A stretch of DNA of 16,549 nucleotides from Nitrospinaceae bacterium (GCA_016763735.1 JAESTE010000098.1:1-16549), one strand, 5' to 3'. Shown: positions 6,056 through 14,906, counted from the first letter of the stretch. Made by a program: numbers and translations. The notes: generated by a model not told the origin, from the letters alone.

Positions 6056-6946
6056 ATGGACGATAAAGTAAAAATACCGGCAAAATTCCCAGAAGTTCCA
6101 CTGAAAGAACTGGAAACCTTATGGATGCAGGTGGGGGGCACTCTTTGCAATCTGGAATGCACTCATTGTTTCATCAGTTGTGGCCCGAAAAACGACACCA
6201 TTGCGATGATGACGCTGGCGCAAGTGGAAGAAAGATTGCGGGAATCCCGCGAGCTGGGCGTGAAGGATTATTATATTACCGGCGGTGAAGTTTTTATCAA
6301 TCCAGAAATTTTTGAAATTCTTGCAGCCATCTTGAGTTATGGTCCGCTCGATGCGCTCACGAATGGTACGCAAATTACACCCGAAAAGGCCAAGCGGCTC
6401 AGAGCAATTCAAGATACATCCAAACACCCTCTACGGTTTCGCGTTAGTATGGAGCACTTTGATGAAGATAAAAATGACGCGATCAGAGGAAAAAGTGCAT
6501 ATCGCAAGGCCATTGCAGGAATTGTTTGTCTTGCGGATGCGGGGTTCTCTCCCATACTTACGGTGACGCGAACCTGGGAAGAGGAGTGCGACTCTGAAAT
6601 GGAATGGAAGTTTGTTGAATTTCTTCGTAAGAGTGGCGTAATGCAACCGCAAATAAAAATACTTCCCGGATTTTTGTTGGGCCAACTGGCGGAAAACGAG
6701 CGAGACTACTCGCAAGATGAATATGTGACAGAAAAATGTTTCGAAGACTTTGATATCACTCAATTACAATGCGCAACTTCGCGAATGGCCACGGGGGAGG
6801 GGGTTTATGTCTGCCCGATCCTGGTAGATAATCCGGCTGCGCGAATGGGTGATACACTGGGGCATACGTTGCGCCCGTTTCCCTTGTCACACTCAGCCTG
6901 TTACACTTGCCGGGTGACAGGTATGACCTGTAAGTCCTCCTCTTAA
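6056..6946 (+). CDS. Radical SAM protein with C-terminal SPASM/twitch-like cysteines
   Basis: A 296-residue radical S-adenosylmethionine enzyme. The N-terminal barrel has the cluster motif CNLECTHC (Cys31, Cys35, Cys38, CxxxCxxC) with a further Cys42, and the glycine motif ITGGEVFINPEI at about 74-85, the GGE being a usual SAM contact. The C-terminus carries Cys239 and Cys253 around GEGVYVCP, then Cys282, Cys285 and Cys292. This spacing recalls SPASM/twitch auxiliary-cluster domains of enzymes that modify peptides or proteins or act in cofactor synthesis. The tail ends soon after Cys292, so the domain looks short. Substrate unknown; no small precursor-peptide gene is visible nearby. The thioredoxin-like gene starts 14 bases downstream, which suggests shared transcription. 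The start ATG has no good Shine-Dalgarno. Confidence 0.82.
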   Translation: MDDKVKIPAKFPEVPLKELETLWMQVGGTLCNLECTHCFISCGPKNDTIAMMTLAQVEERLRESRELGVKDYYITGGEVFINPEIFEILAAILSYGPLDALTNGTQITPEKAKRLRAIQDTSKHPLRFRVSMEHFDEDKNDAIRGKSAYRKAIAGIVCLADAGFSPILTVTRTWEEECDSEMEWKFVEFLRKSGVMQPQIKILPGFLLGQLAENERDYSQDEYVTEKCFEDFDITQLQCATSRMATGEGVYVCPILVDNPAARMGDTLGHTLRPFPLSHSACYTCRVTGMTCKSSS

Positions 6947-6960
6947 ACTGGAAGTCAAGC

Positions 6961-7515
6961 ATGGCCTTATTGCATTCCAACATGGTTCCTTTGGGAACCG
7001 CTACGATTGATTTCAAATTGCCAGGCATTGATGGCGCGGAGTATTCTCTCGATAATTTTGCAGAGAATAAAGCGCTGGTAATTATTTTCATGTGCAATCA
7101 TTGTCCCTACGTTAAGGCAGTCATTCAGCGATTAATAGATTTACAAAAAGAGACGTTGAATCAGGGAGTTCAGTTGGTTGGTATAAACTGCAACGATGCG
7201 CAAAAATATCCCGATGATTCTTTTGAGAATATGCAAAAGGTTGCAATGGAATGGGGGATGAATTTTCCTTATTTGTTTGACGAATCACAAACAGTAGCAA
7301 AAAAATATGATGCCGTGTGCACACCCGATATTTATGTGTACGGAAAAGAAGGAAAATTGCTTTATCGAGGGCGAATAGATGACAACTGGGAGAACGTAGA
7401 GCAGGTCACGCAACGAGATTTAAAACAGACCATCGACTGCATTCTTGCTGACCAGGAAGTTCCTGCAAAGCAAGTTCCGTCTATGGGATGTTCCATTAAA
7501 TGGAAAGTAACTTAA
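6961..7515 (+). CDS. Thioredoxin-fold redoxin (AhpC/TSA-like) with CxxC site
   Basis: A 184-residue thioredoxin-superfamily protein. The start VPLGTATIDFKLPGIDGAEYSL is the usual opening of TlpA/peroxiredoxin-like redoxins. The active site is CNHC (Cys45, Cys48) in FMCNHCPYVKA, so it has two cysteines like a thioredoxin rather than a single peroxidatic one. The cis-proline is in CTPD (Thr121-Pro122), preceded by Cys120. The tail SMGCSIKWK (Cys177) is a conserved ending in this family as I recall it. No signal peptide, so likely cytoplasmic. A role as disulfide reductase is a fold-level inference. GGAAG (6950-6954) is a weak ribosome site. It lies 14 bases after the radical SAM gene and 10 before the UPF0182 gene, pointing to one operon. 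Confidence 0.85.
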   Translation: MALLHSNMVPLGTATIDFKLPGIDGAEYSLDNFAENKALVIIFMCNHCPYVKAVIQRLIDLQKETLNQGVQLVGINCNDAQKYPDDSFENMQKVAMEWGMNFPYLFDESQTVAKKYDAVCTPDIYVYGKEGKLLYRGRIDDNWENVEQVTQRDLKQTIDCILADQEVPAKQVPSMGCSIKWKVT

Positions 7516-7525
7516 GGAAAAACGA

Positions 7526-10273
7526 ATGGGAGCTTTAAAAAAGTGGTTGTTCATACTGGCAGCGGTTGTATTTGTTGGTTCCATGTTTGCCGACAAAATC
7601 CTTTCGTTTTATATAGATTGGTTGTGGTTTGAAAGTCATGGCATGGCCTCTGTACTTTGGACCGTGTTGATTTCTCAGTTTGGTATGGGATTTACTATAG
7701 GTATTTTGTTTTTTGCTGCAACCTACGGTTTTTTGATTTACGTATACAAAAAGACTTCACATTTGCCCATTTTATTGTCCGATCAGGTTAGACGAGAAGT
7801 TCCCTTGCTGGATATTATGGCGGGAAATCTGAAGCTCCTGATTGTGGCTGCTCCTTTAGTTTTGTCTGTAATGACGGGACTGGTCATGGCCCAGCAATGG
7901 GAGACCGTACTCAAATATCTTAATGCGTCTCCCTTTAATCAATTGGACCCGGTATTCGGTAAGGATGTCGCTTTCTATATTTTTACTCTGCCTTTTTGGC
8001 TGATGGTCAAATCCCTGATCTGGGAAACCATGATAGTGATCACTCTCGGTGTGGGATTGATCTATTTCTTTAAACGCTTCGTTTATGTCGCGCCCACAGG
8101 TGTTGTCCTTCTCCCAGAAGCCCGAAGAACTCTTTCTGGCCTGGCGGGTTGTTTTTTCCTGCTATTTTCCAGCGAGTTTTATTTGCAGCGCTATGAATTA
8201 CTGACAAAAGGCAACGAACTGATTTCGGGAATAGGTTTTGCTGATGATCATGGGTCGATTCCCATTTTGTACGCTTTAGTATTCGTGTCTTTAGTGGGTG
8301 CAGTGTTTTCTTTTTCTGGTCTTGTTCGACCAGGAATGAAAAAAATTGTTTTCTCGGTGGTTGCTTTGGTACTGGTTTATTTTGTCGGAAATATTTACCC
8401 AAAGATACTGCAAAAGTTTGTGGTTGCCCCAAACGAATTGATAAAGGAAGCGCCTTATATAGAACGTGCTATTTCTGGAACGTTGAATGCTTATGGGCTC
8501 AGCGAAACGAAGACCCATGGACTTTCCGGTTCCGACTCTTTGACCGCTGAAAGTGTTCGCAAGAACGATGCCACTATAGAAAATATCCGGTTGTGGGATC
8601 AGGAACCGCTTCTCGATACGCTTGGACAGATACAGGAAATACGCACTTACTACCAATTCCAATCGGTTGACAATGACCGCTATCACATAAACGGAAAGTA
8701 CCGTCAGACCTTATTGTCTCCCAGAGAATTATTATCCTCGAACCTGCCAAACCGTACTTGGATCAATGAGCACTTAACCTTCACTCATGGTTATGGTGTT
8801 TCGCTCAGCCCAGTAAATCAGGTGACCCCGGAAGGTCTGCCGGTTCTATTTATTAAGGATATTCCACCACAATCAAATGTGGACCTGGAGATCAAGCAGC
8901 CAGAGATTTACTTTGGTGAATTGGCGAACGACCATGTTTTTGTAAACACGGGCACCAAGGAGTTTGATTATCCAGAAGGCGAAAAAAATGTTTATAAAAA
9001 CTATGAAGGTAAAGGTGGTTTTCCGGTAGGGTCTTTTTTAAAGAAGGTGGTTCTTGCCGCACGGTTTAAAACACTTAAAATCTTGTTTTCAGATGACATT
9101 GAAAGCGAAAGTAGGGTTTTGATGTACCGTAATATAACGGAGCGTGTTCAGAAAGTTGCGCCTTTCCTGAGATTGGACAACGACCCTTATCTGGTTATAT
9201 CTGAGGGACGTTTGATCTGGCTTTATGATGCTTATACGGTGAGCAATCGATATCCTTACTCGCAACAAATTCCTCGATTTGGAAACTACGTGCGAAACTC
9301 CGTCAAAGTCTCAATTGATGCTTATGATGGTTCGATGAATTTTTATATCGCAGATATATCTGACCCAATCATTAAAACTTATCAGAATATTTTCCCAGAT
9401 CTGTTTCAAAACTTATCGGAAATGCCAGAGGATTTAAGAAGCCACATCCGATATCCTTCAGACTTGTTTGCGATTCAGACTTTTATTTATGCGACCTATC
9501 ATATGAAGCGGCCGCAGGTTTTTTATAATAAGGAAGACCAATGGGAGATACCTGAAATAGACGGCCAAGTTATGCAGCCTTATTACACGATCATGAAACT
9601 TCCCGGAGAAGATCAGGAAGAATACATTCTCATGGTTCCATACACCCCGCAGGGTAAGAGCAATCTGTCGGCATGGATGGTGGCCCGTAGTGATGGTGAA
9701 AATTATGGCAAGCTAGATATTTATACGTTCCCAAAACAAAAACTTGTGTACGGTCCCAGTCAAATCGTTGCCCGTATCAATCAAGATGCGGATATATCAC
9801 GGCAGATTTCATTATGGGATCAACGTGGTTCAAGTGTTATTCAGGGCACCTTGCTTGTTATACCTATTGAAGAGTCTTTGATTTATGTCAGGCCTCTGTA
9901 TCTGAGGGCGGATGCGGGAAAAATTCCGGAGCTGAAACGCGTTATCGTGAGCTATGAAGACAGTATTGCTATGGAGCGAACGTTGGACGAAGCATTAAAG
10001 AAAATTTTCCCCGATCTTTCCAGTATTCCTTCCGGTATCTCTGAGGAACTCCAGAGCGTAGATTCAGGATCTTCGGGACCAAAAGAAGAAAGAAACCTGA
10101 TATTGAGTCAAGCCGATTATGAAAAGATCCAAGACTTTTATAAAAAAGTTGTGGAGTCTCAAGGCAAGCTCGACCACTCTTTGAGTAACTATAAAAAAGA
10201 ACTAAAGGCTTTGGGAGAGGTTTTGCAGGAGGTACCGGTTTCTCTTCAACCGGTGAAACCATCGGGCGAATAG
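7526..10273 (+). CDS. UPF0182 family large membrane protein
   Basis: A 915-residue member of the UPF0182 family (COG1615), whose function is not established. The N-terminal third has about seven membrane helices (near 7-24, 48-73, 102-122, 165-182, 203-218, 247-265 and 273-292). Family hallmarks include FYIDWLWFESHG, DPVFGKDVAFYIFTLPFW, the segment NIRLWDQEPLLDTLGQIQ with YYQFQSVDNDRYHI, and MPEDLRSHIRYPSDLFAIQ with YHMKRPQVFYNKEDQW. The large remaining part (about 300-860) is soluble and probably outside the cytoplasmic membrane; the last 45 residues look like a coiled coil. Length is normal for the family. AAGGA (7514-7518) lies seven bases before the ATG and overlaps the stop of the redoxin gene. 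Its stop is only two bases from the end of the convergent purF gene. Confidence 0.92.
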   Translation: MGALKKWLFILAAVVFVGSMFADKILSFYIDWLWFESHGMASVLWTVLISQFGMGFTIGILFFAATYGFLIYVYKKTSHLPILLSDQVRREVPLLDIMAGNLKLLIVAAPLVLSVMTGLVMAQQWETVLKYLNASPFNQLDPVFGKDVAFYIFTLPFWLMVKSLIWETMIVITLGVGLIYFFKRFVYVAPTGVVLLPEARRTLSGLAGCFFLLFSSEFYLQRYELLTKGNELISGIGFADDHGSIPILYALVFVSLVGAVFSFSGLVRPGMKKIVFSVVALVLVYFVGNIYPKILQKFVVAPNELIKEAPYIERAISGTLNAYGLSETKTHGLSGSDSLTAESVRKNDATIENIRLWDQEPLLDTLGQIQEIRTYYQFQSVDNDRYHINGKYRQTLLSPRELLSSNLPNRTWINEHLTFTHGYGVSLSPVNQVTPEGLPVLFIKDIPPQSNVDLEIKQPEIYFGELANDHVFVNTGTKEFDYPEGEKNVYKNYEGKGGFPVGSFLKKVVLAARFKTLKILFSDDIESESRVLMYRNITERVQKVAPFLRLDNDPYLVISEGRLIWLYDAYTVSNRYPYSQQIPRFGNYVRNSVKVSIDAYDGSMNFYIADISDPIIKTYQNIFPDLFQNLSEMPEDLRSHIRYPSDLFAIQTFIYATYHMKRPQVFYNKEDQWEIPEIDGQVMQPYYTIMKLPGEDQEEYILMVPYTPQGKSNLSAWMVARSDGENYGKLDIYTFPKQKLVYGPSQIVARINQDADISRQISLWDQRGSSVIQGTLLVIPIEESLIYVRPLYLRADAGKIPELKRVIVSYEDSIAMERTLDEALKKIFPDLSSIPSGISEELQSVDSGSSGPKEERNLILSQADYEKIQDFYKKVVESQGKLDHSLSNYKKELKALGEVLQEVPVSLQPVKPSGE
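10234..10254. terminator. Hairpin near the UPF0182/purF convergent ends
   Basis: ACCGGTT (10234-10240) and AACCGGT (10248-10254) form a perfect seven-pair stem with a seven-base loop (TCTCTTC), inside the last codons of the UPF0182 gene. A run of seven T residues at 10279-10285 is 24 bases further on, too far for a classic terminator in the plus direction. On the minus strand no T-run follows. It is the only clear hairpin at this convergent junction and may end transcription from either side. Confidence 0.35.
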
Positions 10274-10275
10274 CT

Positions 10276-11682
10276 TTATTTTTTTGCGAACAGGTCTAGC
10301 TGTTGGGTGGCTGCAAGATGGTCGGTTACAGGTACAGGGTAGTTTCCATCAAAGCAGGCAGAGCAGAATTTGTTTTTTTCATTTTGTACAACGGACAACA
10401 TTTTATCGATGCTTAGGTAATGCAAGGAATTCGCACCCAGGTATTTTCTTGTTTCTTCAAGTGAGTGGGTGTGGGCAATCAATTCCTCCTTGTTTGGAGT
10501 ATCGATTCCATAAAAACAGGAATACAAAATTGGCGGGGCAGAAATTCTAAGATGTACCTCTTTAGCTCCCGCTTCCAGCAGCATTTTTACTATTTTACGA
10601 CTGGTGGTTCCGCGGACAATCGAATCATCGATGACAGCCAGTCGTTTCCCTTTAATAATACTTTTTACGGCGTTTAGTTTTAGCTTCACCCCAAAATTGC
10701 GTATTTGGGACTGAGGCTCAATAAAAGTCCGGCCCACATAATGATTGCGGATCAAGCCCATTTCAAAAGGGATGCCGCTCTCTTCCGCAAACCCCATAGC
10801 CGAGACCACCCCGGAATCGGGAACGGGAACAATCAAATCAACATCAGCGGGACTTTCCCGTGCCATTGCTCGGCCCATTTCCTTTCGCGCTGTATAAACA
10901 TGTTCGCCGAATATAAAACTGTCGGGACGCGCGAAATAAATATGCTCAAAAACACAGTGCTTGGATTCTACTTTCTTAAAAGGGAAAAAGGATTGCAATC
11001 CGTTTTCATTGATGAGAATCAACTCACCGGGCTCTACTTCGCGAATGAACTCGGCTTCTATAAGGTCCATCACACAAGTTTCCGAAGCAACGATGTATGC
11101 ACCATCCAGTTTGCCAAGGCAAAGAAGTCGGAATCCGTGCGGGTCACGTGCGGCCAGCAATTCATTTTCTGTCATCAGCACTAAAGAATAGGCACCGCTC
11201 ACCTGGCGCAATGCTTCTGCGGCTCGGTCTACGAAACTTTCACTTTTAGCTTGCGCCATTAAATGGACGATGACTTCGCTGTCGTTGGTGGATTGAAAGA
11301 TAGCTCCCTTGCTACCCAGCTCTTTGCGGATGGCTTGTGCGTTGACGAGATTGCCATTGTGTGCGAGCGCCAGAGACCCCGCCGCATAGTTGATCATACA
11401 GGGTTGTGCGTTGACCAGTTCGCTCTTTCCCGCAGTTGAATAGCGATTATGCCCAATGGCAAGAGGGCCGGGAAGTTTCAGCAGTCGGTTCGGATCAAAT
11501 ATGTCAGCGACCAGACCCATCCCTAATTCCAGATGCATCTTCGAATGGGTGCTGGCAACAATGCCGGCACTTTCCTGACCTCGATGTTGCAGAGCGTAAA
11601 GTCCAAGGTAAACCAGATTAGCTGCTTCCGGGTGACCGTAAACTCCGACTACTCCACATTCTTCATGTAGTTTGTCCAGCAT
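10276..11682 (-). CDS. purF: Amidophosphoribosyltransferase (glutamine-PRPP amidotransferase)
   Basis: Catalyses the first committed step of purine synthesis, PRPP plus glutamine to phosphoribosylamine. It is 468 residues. The N-terminal Ntn glutaminase domain begins MLDKLHEECGVVG: Cys9 is the nucleophile and the eight residues before it are a propeptide to be removed. Further glutaminase motifs are LQHRGQESAGI, GHNRYST at 77-83 and LAHNGNL at 106-112. The phosphoribosyltransferase domain has VIDDSIVRGTTS at 350-361 for PRPP. Cys243, Cys389, Cys440 and Cys443 match the four ligands of the 4Fe-4S cluster of the B. subtilis-type enzyme, so this is the iron-sulfur form. The gene is last in purSQLF; its ATG lies inside the 3' end of purL (20-base overlap). 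AGGA with four-base spacing is a weak ribosome site. Confidence 0.96.
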   Translation of the reverse strand: MLDKLHEECGVVGVYGHPEAANLVYLGLYALQHRGQESAGIVASTHSKMHLELGMGLVADIFDPNRLLKLPGPLAIGHNRYSTAGKSELVNAQPCMINYAAGSLALAHNGNLVNAQAIRKELGSKGAIFQSTNDSEVIVHLMAQAKSESFVDRAAEALRQVSGAYSLVLMTENELLAARDPHGFRLLCLGKLDGAYIVASETCVMDLIEAEFIREVEPGELILINENGLQSFFPFKKVESKHCVFEHIYFARPDSFIFGEHVYTARKEMGRAMARESPADVDLIVPVPDSGVVSAMGFAEESGIPFEMGLIRNHYVGRTFIEPQSQIRNFGVKLKLNAVKSIIKGKRLAVIDDSIVRGTTSRKIVKMLLEAGAKEVHLRISAPPILYSCFYGIDTPNKEELIAHTHSLEETRKYLGANSLHYLSIDKMLSVVQNEKNKFCSACFDGNYPVPVTDHLAATQQLDLFAKK

Positions 11683-13900
11683 AGCGTCCTAGAGAAGTTT
11701 TCCAGATTTCTTTTGCAGATTCAATATCCTGCTTAATATATTCTTGACCGTTGATGCTCACTGTAAATTGCGACCCTCCCGTTTTTCCTATTAAAGAAAA
11801 ATCTACGGGATAGGATAAAGCCAGATCTTCAATTTGATCTGTTAATTCTTCAGGGAAAGAGATAACAATTCGAGATTGCGTCTCACCAAATAAAAGGGCA
11901 TCGCCTCGAAGAGTCGATTCGAGTTCAAGCGTCGCTCCCAAAGCTTCTTCTGTAGCAGTAAAACAGGACTCTGCTACAGCGATAGCCAGGCCCCCTTCGG
12001 AGCAATCGTGCGCCGATTGAATGAGCCCTTTCTGTATCAACTCCAGACAGAATTTTTGTACTTGTTTTTCATGTTTTCGGTCCAGAACCGGAGGCTTGCC
12101 TTCATTCTTGTCAAATAACACCTTCAAATATTCGCTTCCCCCCAACTCTTCCATGGTGAAGCCGATGAGCCCGATGCAATGTCCGGATTGTTTGAATCCT
12201 GCTGTCATCACTTTGGACAGATCTTCAATCAAACCCACAACTGCAACTGTGGGAGTGGGAAAGATAGCCTCTCCTTTGGTTTCATTATAGAGGCTCACGT
12301 TTCCACTGACTACAGGAATATCAAAATAAAGACAAGCATCGCCCATTCCGCGGACGGCCTGCTCAAATTGCCACATGATCTCTGGCTTTTCGGGGTTTCC
12401 AAAATTAAGACAATTGGTCAAACCAATAGGAGTGGCTCCGGAACAGACCACGTTGCGGCTACTCTCAGCCACGGCGATGGCGGCGCCTTCATAAGGGTCG
12501 AGGTAACAAAAGCGGCTATTGCAATCCACTGACAACGCCACTGCTTTTTTTGTGTCTTTGATGCGTATAACAGCCGCGTCAGAGCCGGGCAAAACCAGCG
12601 TGTTGAGACGCACCATATGATCATATTGTTCGTAGACCCATTCTTTGCTGGCAATATTTGGGCAGGCCAGTAATTTGGTAAATGCTTTATCACCTCGAGC
12701 CGGTTCCGGTAGCTCCGTCAAATTTAAATGCCCAATTTTGTCAAGGTATTCAGGGCGCTGGGTTTCTCGTTTCAGATCCAAAGCCCCATCCACGACAGGC
12801 AGTGTGGGCAGATTGACTACTTCTTTGCCTTCAAAATAGATTCGTACTCCCAGCTCATCGGTGACTTCACCAATGATGGCAGCATCAAGACCCCACTTTT
12901 CCAGGATGATGGTGGCTTCCTCTTCATGTCCTGGCTCAATCACAAACAACATCCTCTCCTGTGATTCGGATAACAAGATCTCGTAGGGTGTCATCCCTTC
13001 TTCTCTCAATGGGACTTTTGACAAGTCCATGTTCACTCCTGCATGCGAACGGTGAGCCATCTCAAAGGTGGATGAGGTGAGCCCTGCGGCTCCCATATCC
13101 TGTACGCCTACTACCCAGCTAAACTCCATAATTTCAAGACAGGCTTCGATCAAAAGTTTTTCAGTGAACGGGTCACCTACCTGCACTGTGGGTCTTTTGT
13201 CTTCTGTTGTATCGTCAAACTCGGAAGAAGCAAGCAGGCTGGCACCATGAATTCCATCGCGTCCGGTTTTTGATCCAACATACAAGATACGGTTGCCCAC
13301 CCCACCGGCTTTCGCAAGAAAGATGCGGTCCGCTTTCGCCAGTCCCAGGCAAAAGGCATTGACGAGAATGTTACCGTTGTAACAGGAATCAAAATAAACT
13401 TCTCCTCCCACAGTGGGGACACCGGTGCAATTTCCATAACTGGCAATTCCATCAACAACGCCGTTCAGTAAAAACCGTGTGCGCGGATCATCCAGCTCGC
13501 CAAATCGTAATGAGTCCATCAAAGCAATGGGCCGTGCGCCCATGGTAAAAATGTCGCGCATGATTCCACCAACACCGGTTGCCGCACCCTGACGCGGTTC
13601 TATGAAGGATGGGTGATTGTGGCTTTCAATTTTGAACACTACGGCGAGTCCATCTCCGATATCGATGACTCCGGCATTTTCTCCGGGGCCTTGCAGCACT
13701 CTGGGGCCTTCGGTCGGTAATTTTTTTAAAAAGGGTCGCGAACTTTTGTAGCTGCAATGCTCACTCCACATCACAGAAAAAATACCCAACTCGGTAAAGT
13801 TGGGCGGGCGTTCGATTAAATCCAGAATACGCCGATATTCGTCACTCGTTAACCCGTGGTCTTTAACAAGTTGAGAAGTGATTTCAGGTTCGTTTTGCAT
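11663..13900 (-). CDS. purL: Phosphoribosylformylglycinamidine synthase, PurL subunit (small type)
   Basis: Catalytic ATP-dependent subunit of FGAM synthase, which turns FGAR into FGAM with ammonia passed from PurQ. From the chosen ATG it is 745 residues, the size of B. subtilis-type small PurL that needs PurS and PurQ. Motifs: SEHCSYKS at 46-53, GPGENAGVIDIGDG at 71-84, IESHNHPS at 91-98, and GAATGVGGIMRD at 105-116. Later segments include QDMGAAGLTSS, NVVCSGATPIGLTNCLNFGNPEKPE and HDCSEGGLAIAVAE, all typical. The frame is open 57 bases further upstream, but that part overlaps purQ and its residues are unlike PurL. The start at 13900 gives MQNEPEIT and a two-base gap after the purQ stop, which suggests coupled translation. 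The 3' end overlaps purF. Confidence 0.96.
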   Translation of the reverse strand: MQNEPEITSQLVKDHGLTSDEYRRILDLIERPPNFTELGIFSVMWSEHCSYKSSRPFLKKLPTEGPRVLQGPGENAGVIDIGDGLAVVFKIESHNHPSFIEPRQGAATGVGGIMRDIFTMGARPIALMDSLRFGELDDPRTRFLLNGVVDGIASYGNCTGVPTVGGEVYFDSCYNGNILVNAFCLGLAKADRIFLAKAGGVGNRILYVGSKTGRDGIHGASLLASSEFDDTTEDKRPTVQVGDPFTEKLLIEACLEIMEFSWVVGVQDMGAAGLTSSTFEMAHRSHAGVNMDLSKVPLREEGMTPYEILLSESQERMLFVIEPGHEEEATIILEKWGLDAAIIGEVTDELGVRIYFEGKEVVNLPTLPVVDGALDLKRETQRPEYLDKIGHLNLTELPEPARGDKAFTKLLACPNIASKEWVYEQYDHMVRLNTLVLPGSDAAVIRIKDTKKAVALSVDCNSRFCYLDPYEGAAIAVAESSRNVVCSGATPIGLTNCLNFGNPEKPEIMWQFEQAVRGMGDACLYFDIPVVSGNVSLYNETKGEAIFPTPTVAVVGLIEDLSKVMTAGFKQSGHCIGLIGFTMEELGGSEYLKVLFDKNEGKPPVLDRKHEKQVQKFCLELIQKGLIQSAHDCSEGGLAIAVAESCFTATEEALGATLELESTLRGDALLFGETQSRIVISFPEELTDQIEDLALSYPVDFSLIGKTGGSQFTVSINGQEYIKQDIESAKEIWKTSLGRYAGQTT

Positions 13901-13902
13901 GT

Positions 13903-14592
13903 TCAGCTTTGTGAGATAAGAGATTGAAAAATGCTTTGTCCATCTGTGTTTGCCCATAACGGATCGGCACAGCGTTCTGGATGTGGCATCATCCCCATTA
14001 CATTTTTCTGTTCATTGCAGAGTCCAGCAACAGCTCCAACGGAGCCATTGGGATTGCTCGATTCAGAGATGCTACCTTTCGCATCACAATATCGAAAAAG
14101 AATTTGTCCCTTTTCTTCGAGATCGCTTAAAGAATGCGGGTCAATATAATAGCTACCCTGATGATGCGCGATGGGAATTTCCAGCACCAGTTTATCGTTG
14201 CATTTTTGAGTGAATGGGGTGTCCGTGGTTTCAACCCGGACGTATACATTTTTGCAGATAAACTTTCGCGTGTGGTTCTGCATCAAGGCACCGGGTAAGA
14301 GACCGGATTCGAGAAGGATTTGGAATCCGTTACAAATCCCAAGTACGTTGCCGCCATTTTCTGCTAAATGAATAACAGAATTCATAACAGGGGAAAAACG
14401 AGAAATAGCACCGGCGCGAAGGTAATCGCCATATGAAAAACCTCCAGGAAGCACAATAAGGTCAAAGGAGCTCAGGTCAACTTCGTCCTTATGCCATAGC
14501 CAGTGGGTTTCCTGGTTGAGAATTTTTTTAAGGATGTGGTAGCAATCGTGATCGCAATTTGATCCGGGAAAAACAACTATGCCGCACTTCAT
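13903..14592 (-). CDS. purQ: Phosphoribosylformylglycinamidine synthase, glutaminase subunit PurQ
   Basis: Class I glutamine amidotransferase that supplies ammonia to PurL. It is 229 residues from the ATG at 14592. It begins MKCGIVVFPGSNCDHDCY, as PurQ proteins do. LPGGFSYGDYLRAGA is at 48-62, the nucleophile Cys87 sits in GICNGFQ, and the rest of the triad is His204 and Glu206 in MPHPERCAD. The conserved HHQGSYY and NPNGS segments are present. The frame is open to 14775, but the additional 61 residues lie over purS and have no homology-like features, so that start is rejected. The gene is second in the operon, 25 bases after purS and two bases before purL. No Shine-Dalgarno is visible. Confidence 0.95.
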   Translation of the reverse strand: MKCGIVVFPGSNCDHDCYHILKKILNQETHWLWHKDEVDLSSFDLIVLPGGFSYGDYLRAGAISRFSPVMNSVIHLAENGGNVLGICNGFQILLESGLLPGALMQNHTRKFICKNVYVRVETTDTPFTQKCNDKLVLEIPIAHHQGSYYIDPHSLSDLEEKGQILFRYCDAKGSISESSNPNGSVGAVAGLCNEQKNVMGMMPHPERCADPLWANTDGQSIFQSLISQS

Positions 14593-14617
14593 GTTTGACC
14601 GATTCGGTTGGTGAGTT

Positions 14618-14866
14618 TTATTCAGTGGAGACAAGTTTAAAACGGAAGGATTCAATAACGGTGTTTGCAAGGAGCCGTTCGCACATTTCCCGTACTCGAA
14701 TTTCCGCTTCTTCTTCAGAGACAGAGTCGAGTTTGACTTCCAGATACTTGCCGATGTGCACATCAAGTACTTCATCGTAACCTAAATCATTCAGCGCATG
14801 GTGGACGGTTTTCCCCTGCGGATCGAGCACACCTTCCTTGAATGTTACATGTATTTGGGCAAGCAT
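14618..14866 (-). CDS. purS: Phosphoribosylformylglycinamidine synthase subunit PurS
   Basis: An 82-residue small subunit that bridges PurQ and PurL in the multi-part FGAM synthase. The sequence has the usual PurS form: a first strand AQIHVTF, then KEGVLDPQGKTVHHALNDLGY (here 10-30), then VLDVHIGKYLEV and a helix with EEEAEIRVREMCERLLAN, ending in IESFRFKL. Length is normal (about 80). It is the first gene of purS-purQ-purL-purF, read leftward from a divergent 162-base spacer shared with the glycosyltransferase gene. The ATG is preceded by GAGTTCGAAA, with no good ribosome site. Confidence 0.95.
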   Translation of the reverse strand: MLAQIHVTFKEGVLDPQGKTVHHALNDLGYDEVLDVHIGKYLEVKLDSVSEEEAEIRVREMCERLLANTVIESFRFKLVSTE

Positions 14867-14906
14867 TTTCGAACTCTAACACAGAAAAAGTTTCAATTCA
14901 GCAGGC

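Noticed and set aside
10284..11184. Plus-strand open frames of 70-159 residues opposite purF
   Set aside because: They are shadows of a clearly coding purF on the other strand, with no ribosome sites or family features.
13901..13957. Longer PurL N-terminus from ATG 13957
   Set aside because: It overlaps purQ by over 50 bases and the residues do not resemble PurL. ATG 13900 fits family length and the gap to purQ.
14593..14775. Longer PurQ N-terminus from ATG 14775
   Set aside because: The extension runs antiphase through purS. The PurQ-typical MKCGIVVFPGSN starts at 14592.
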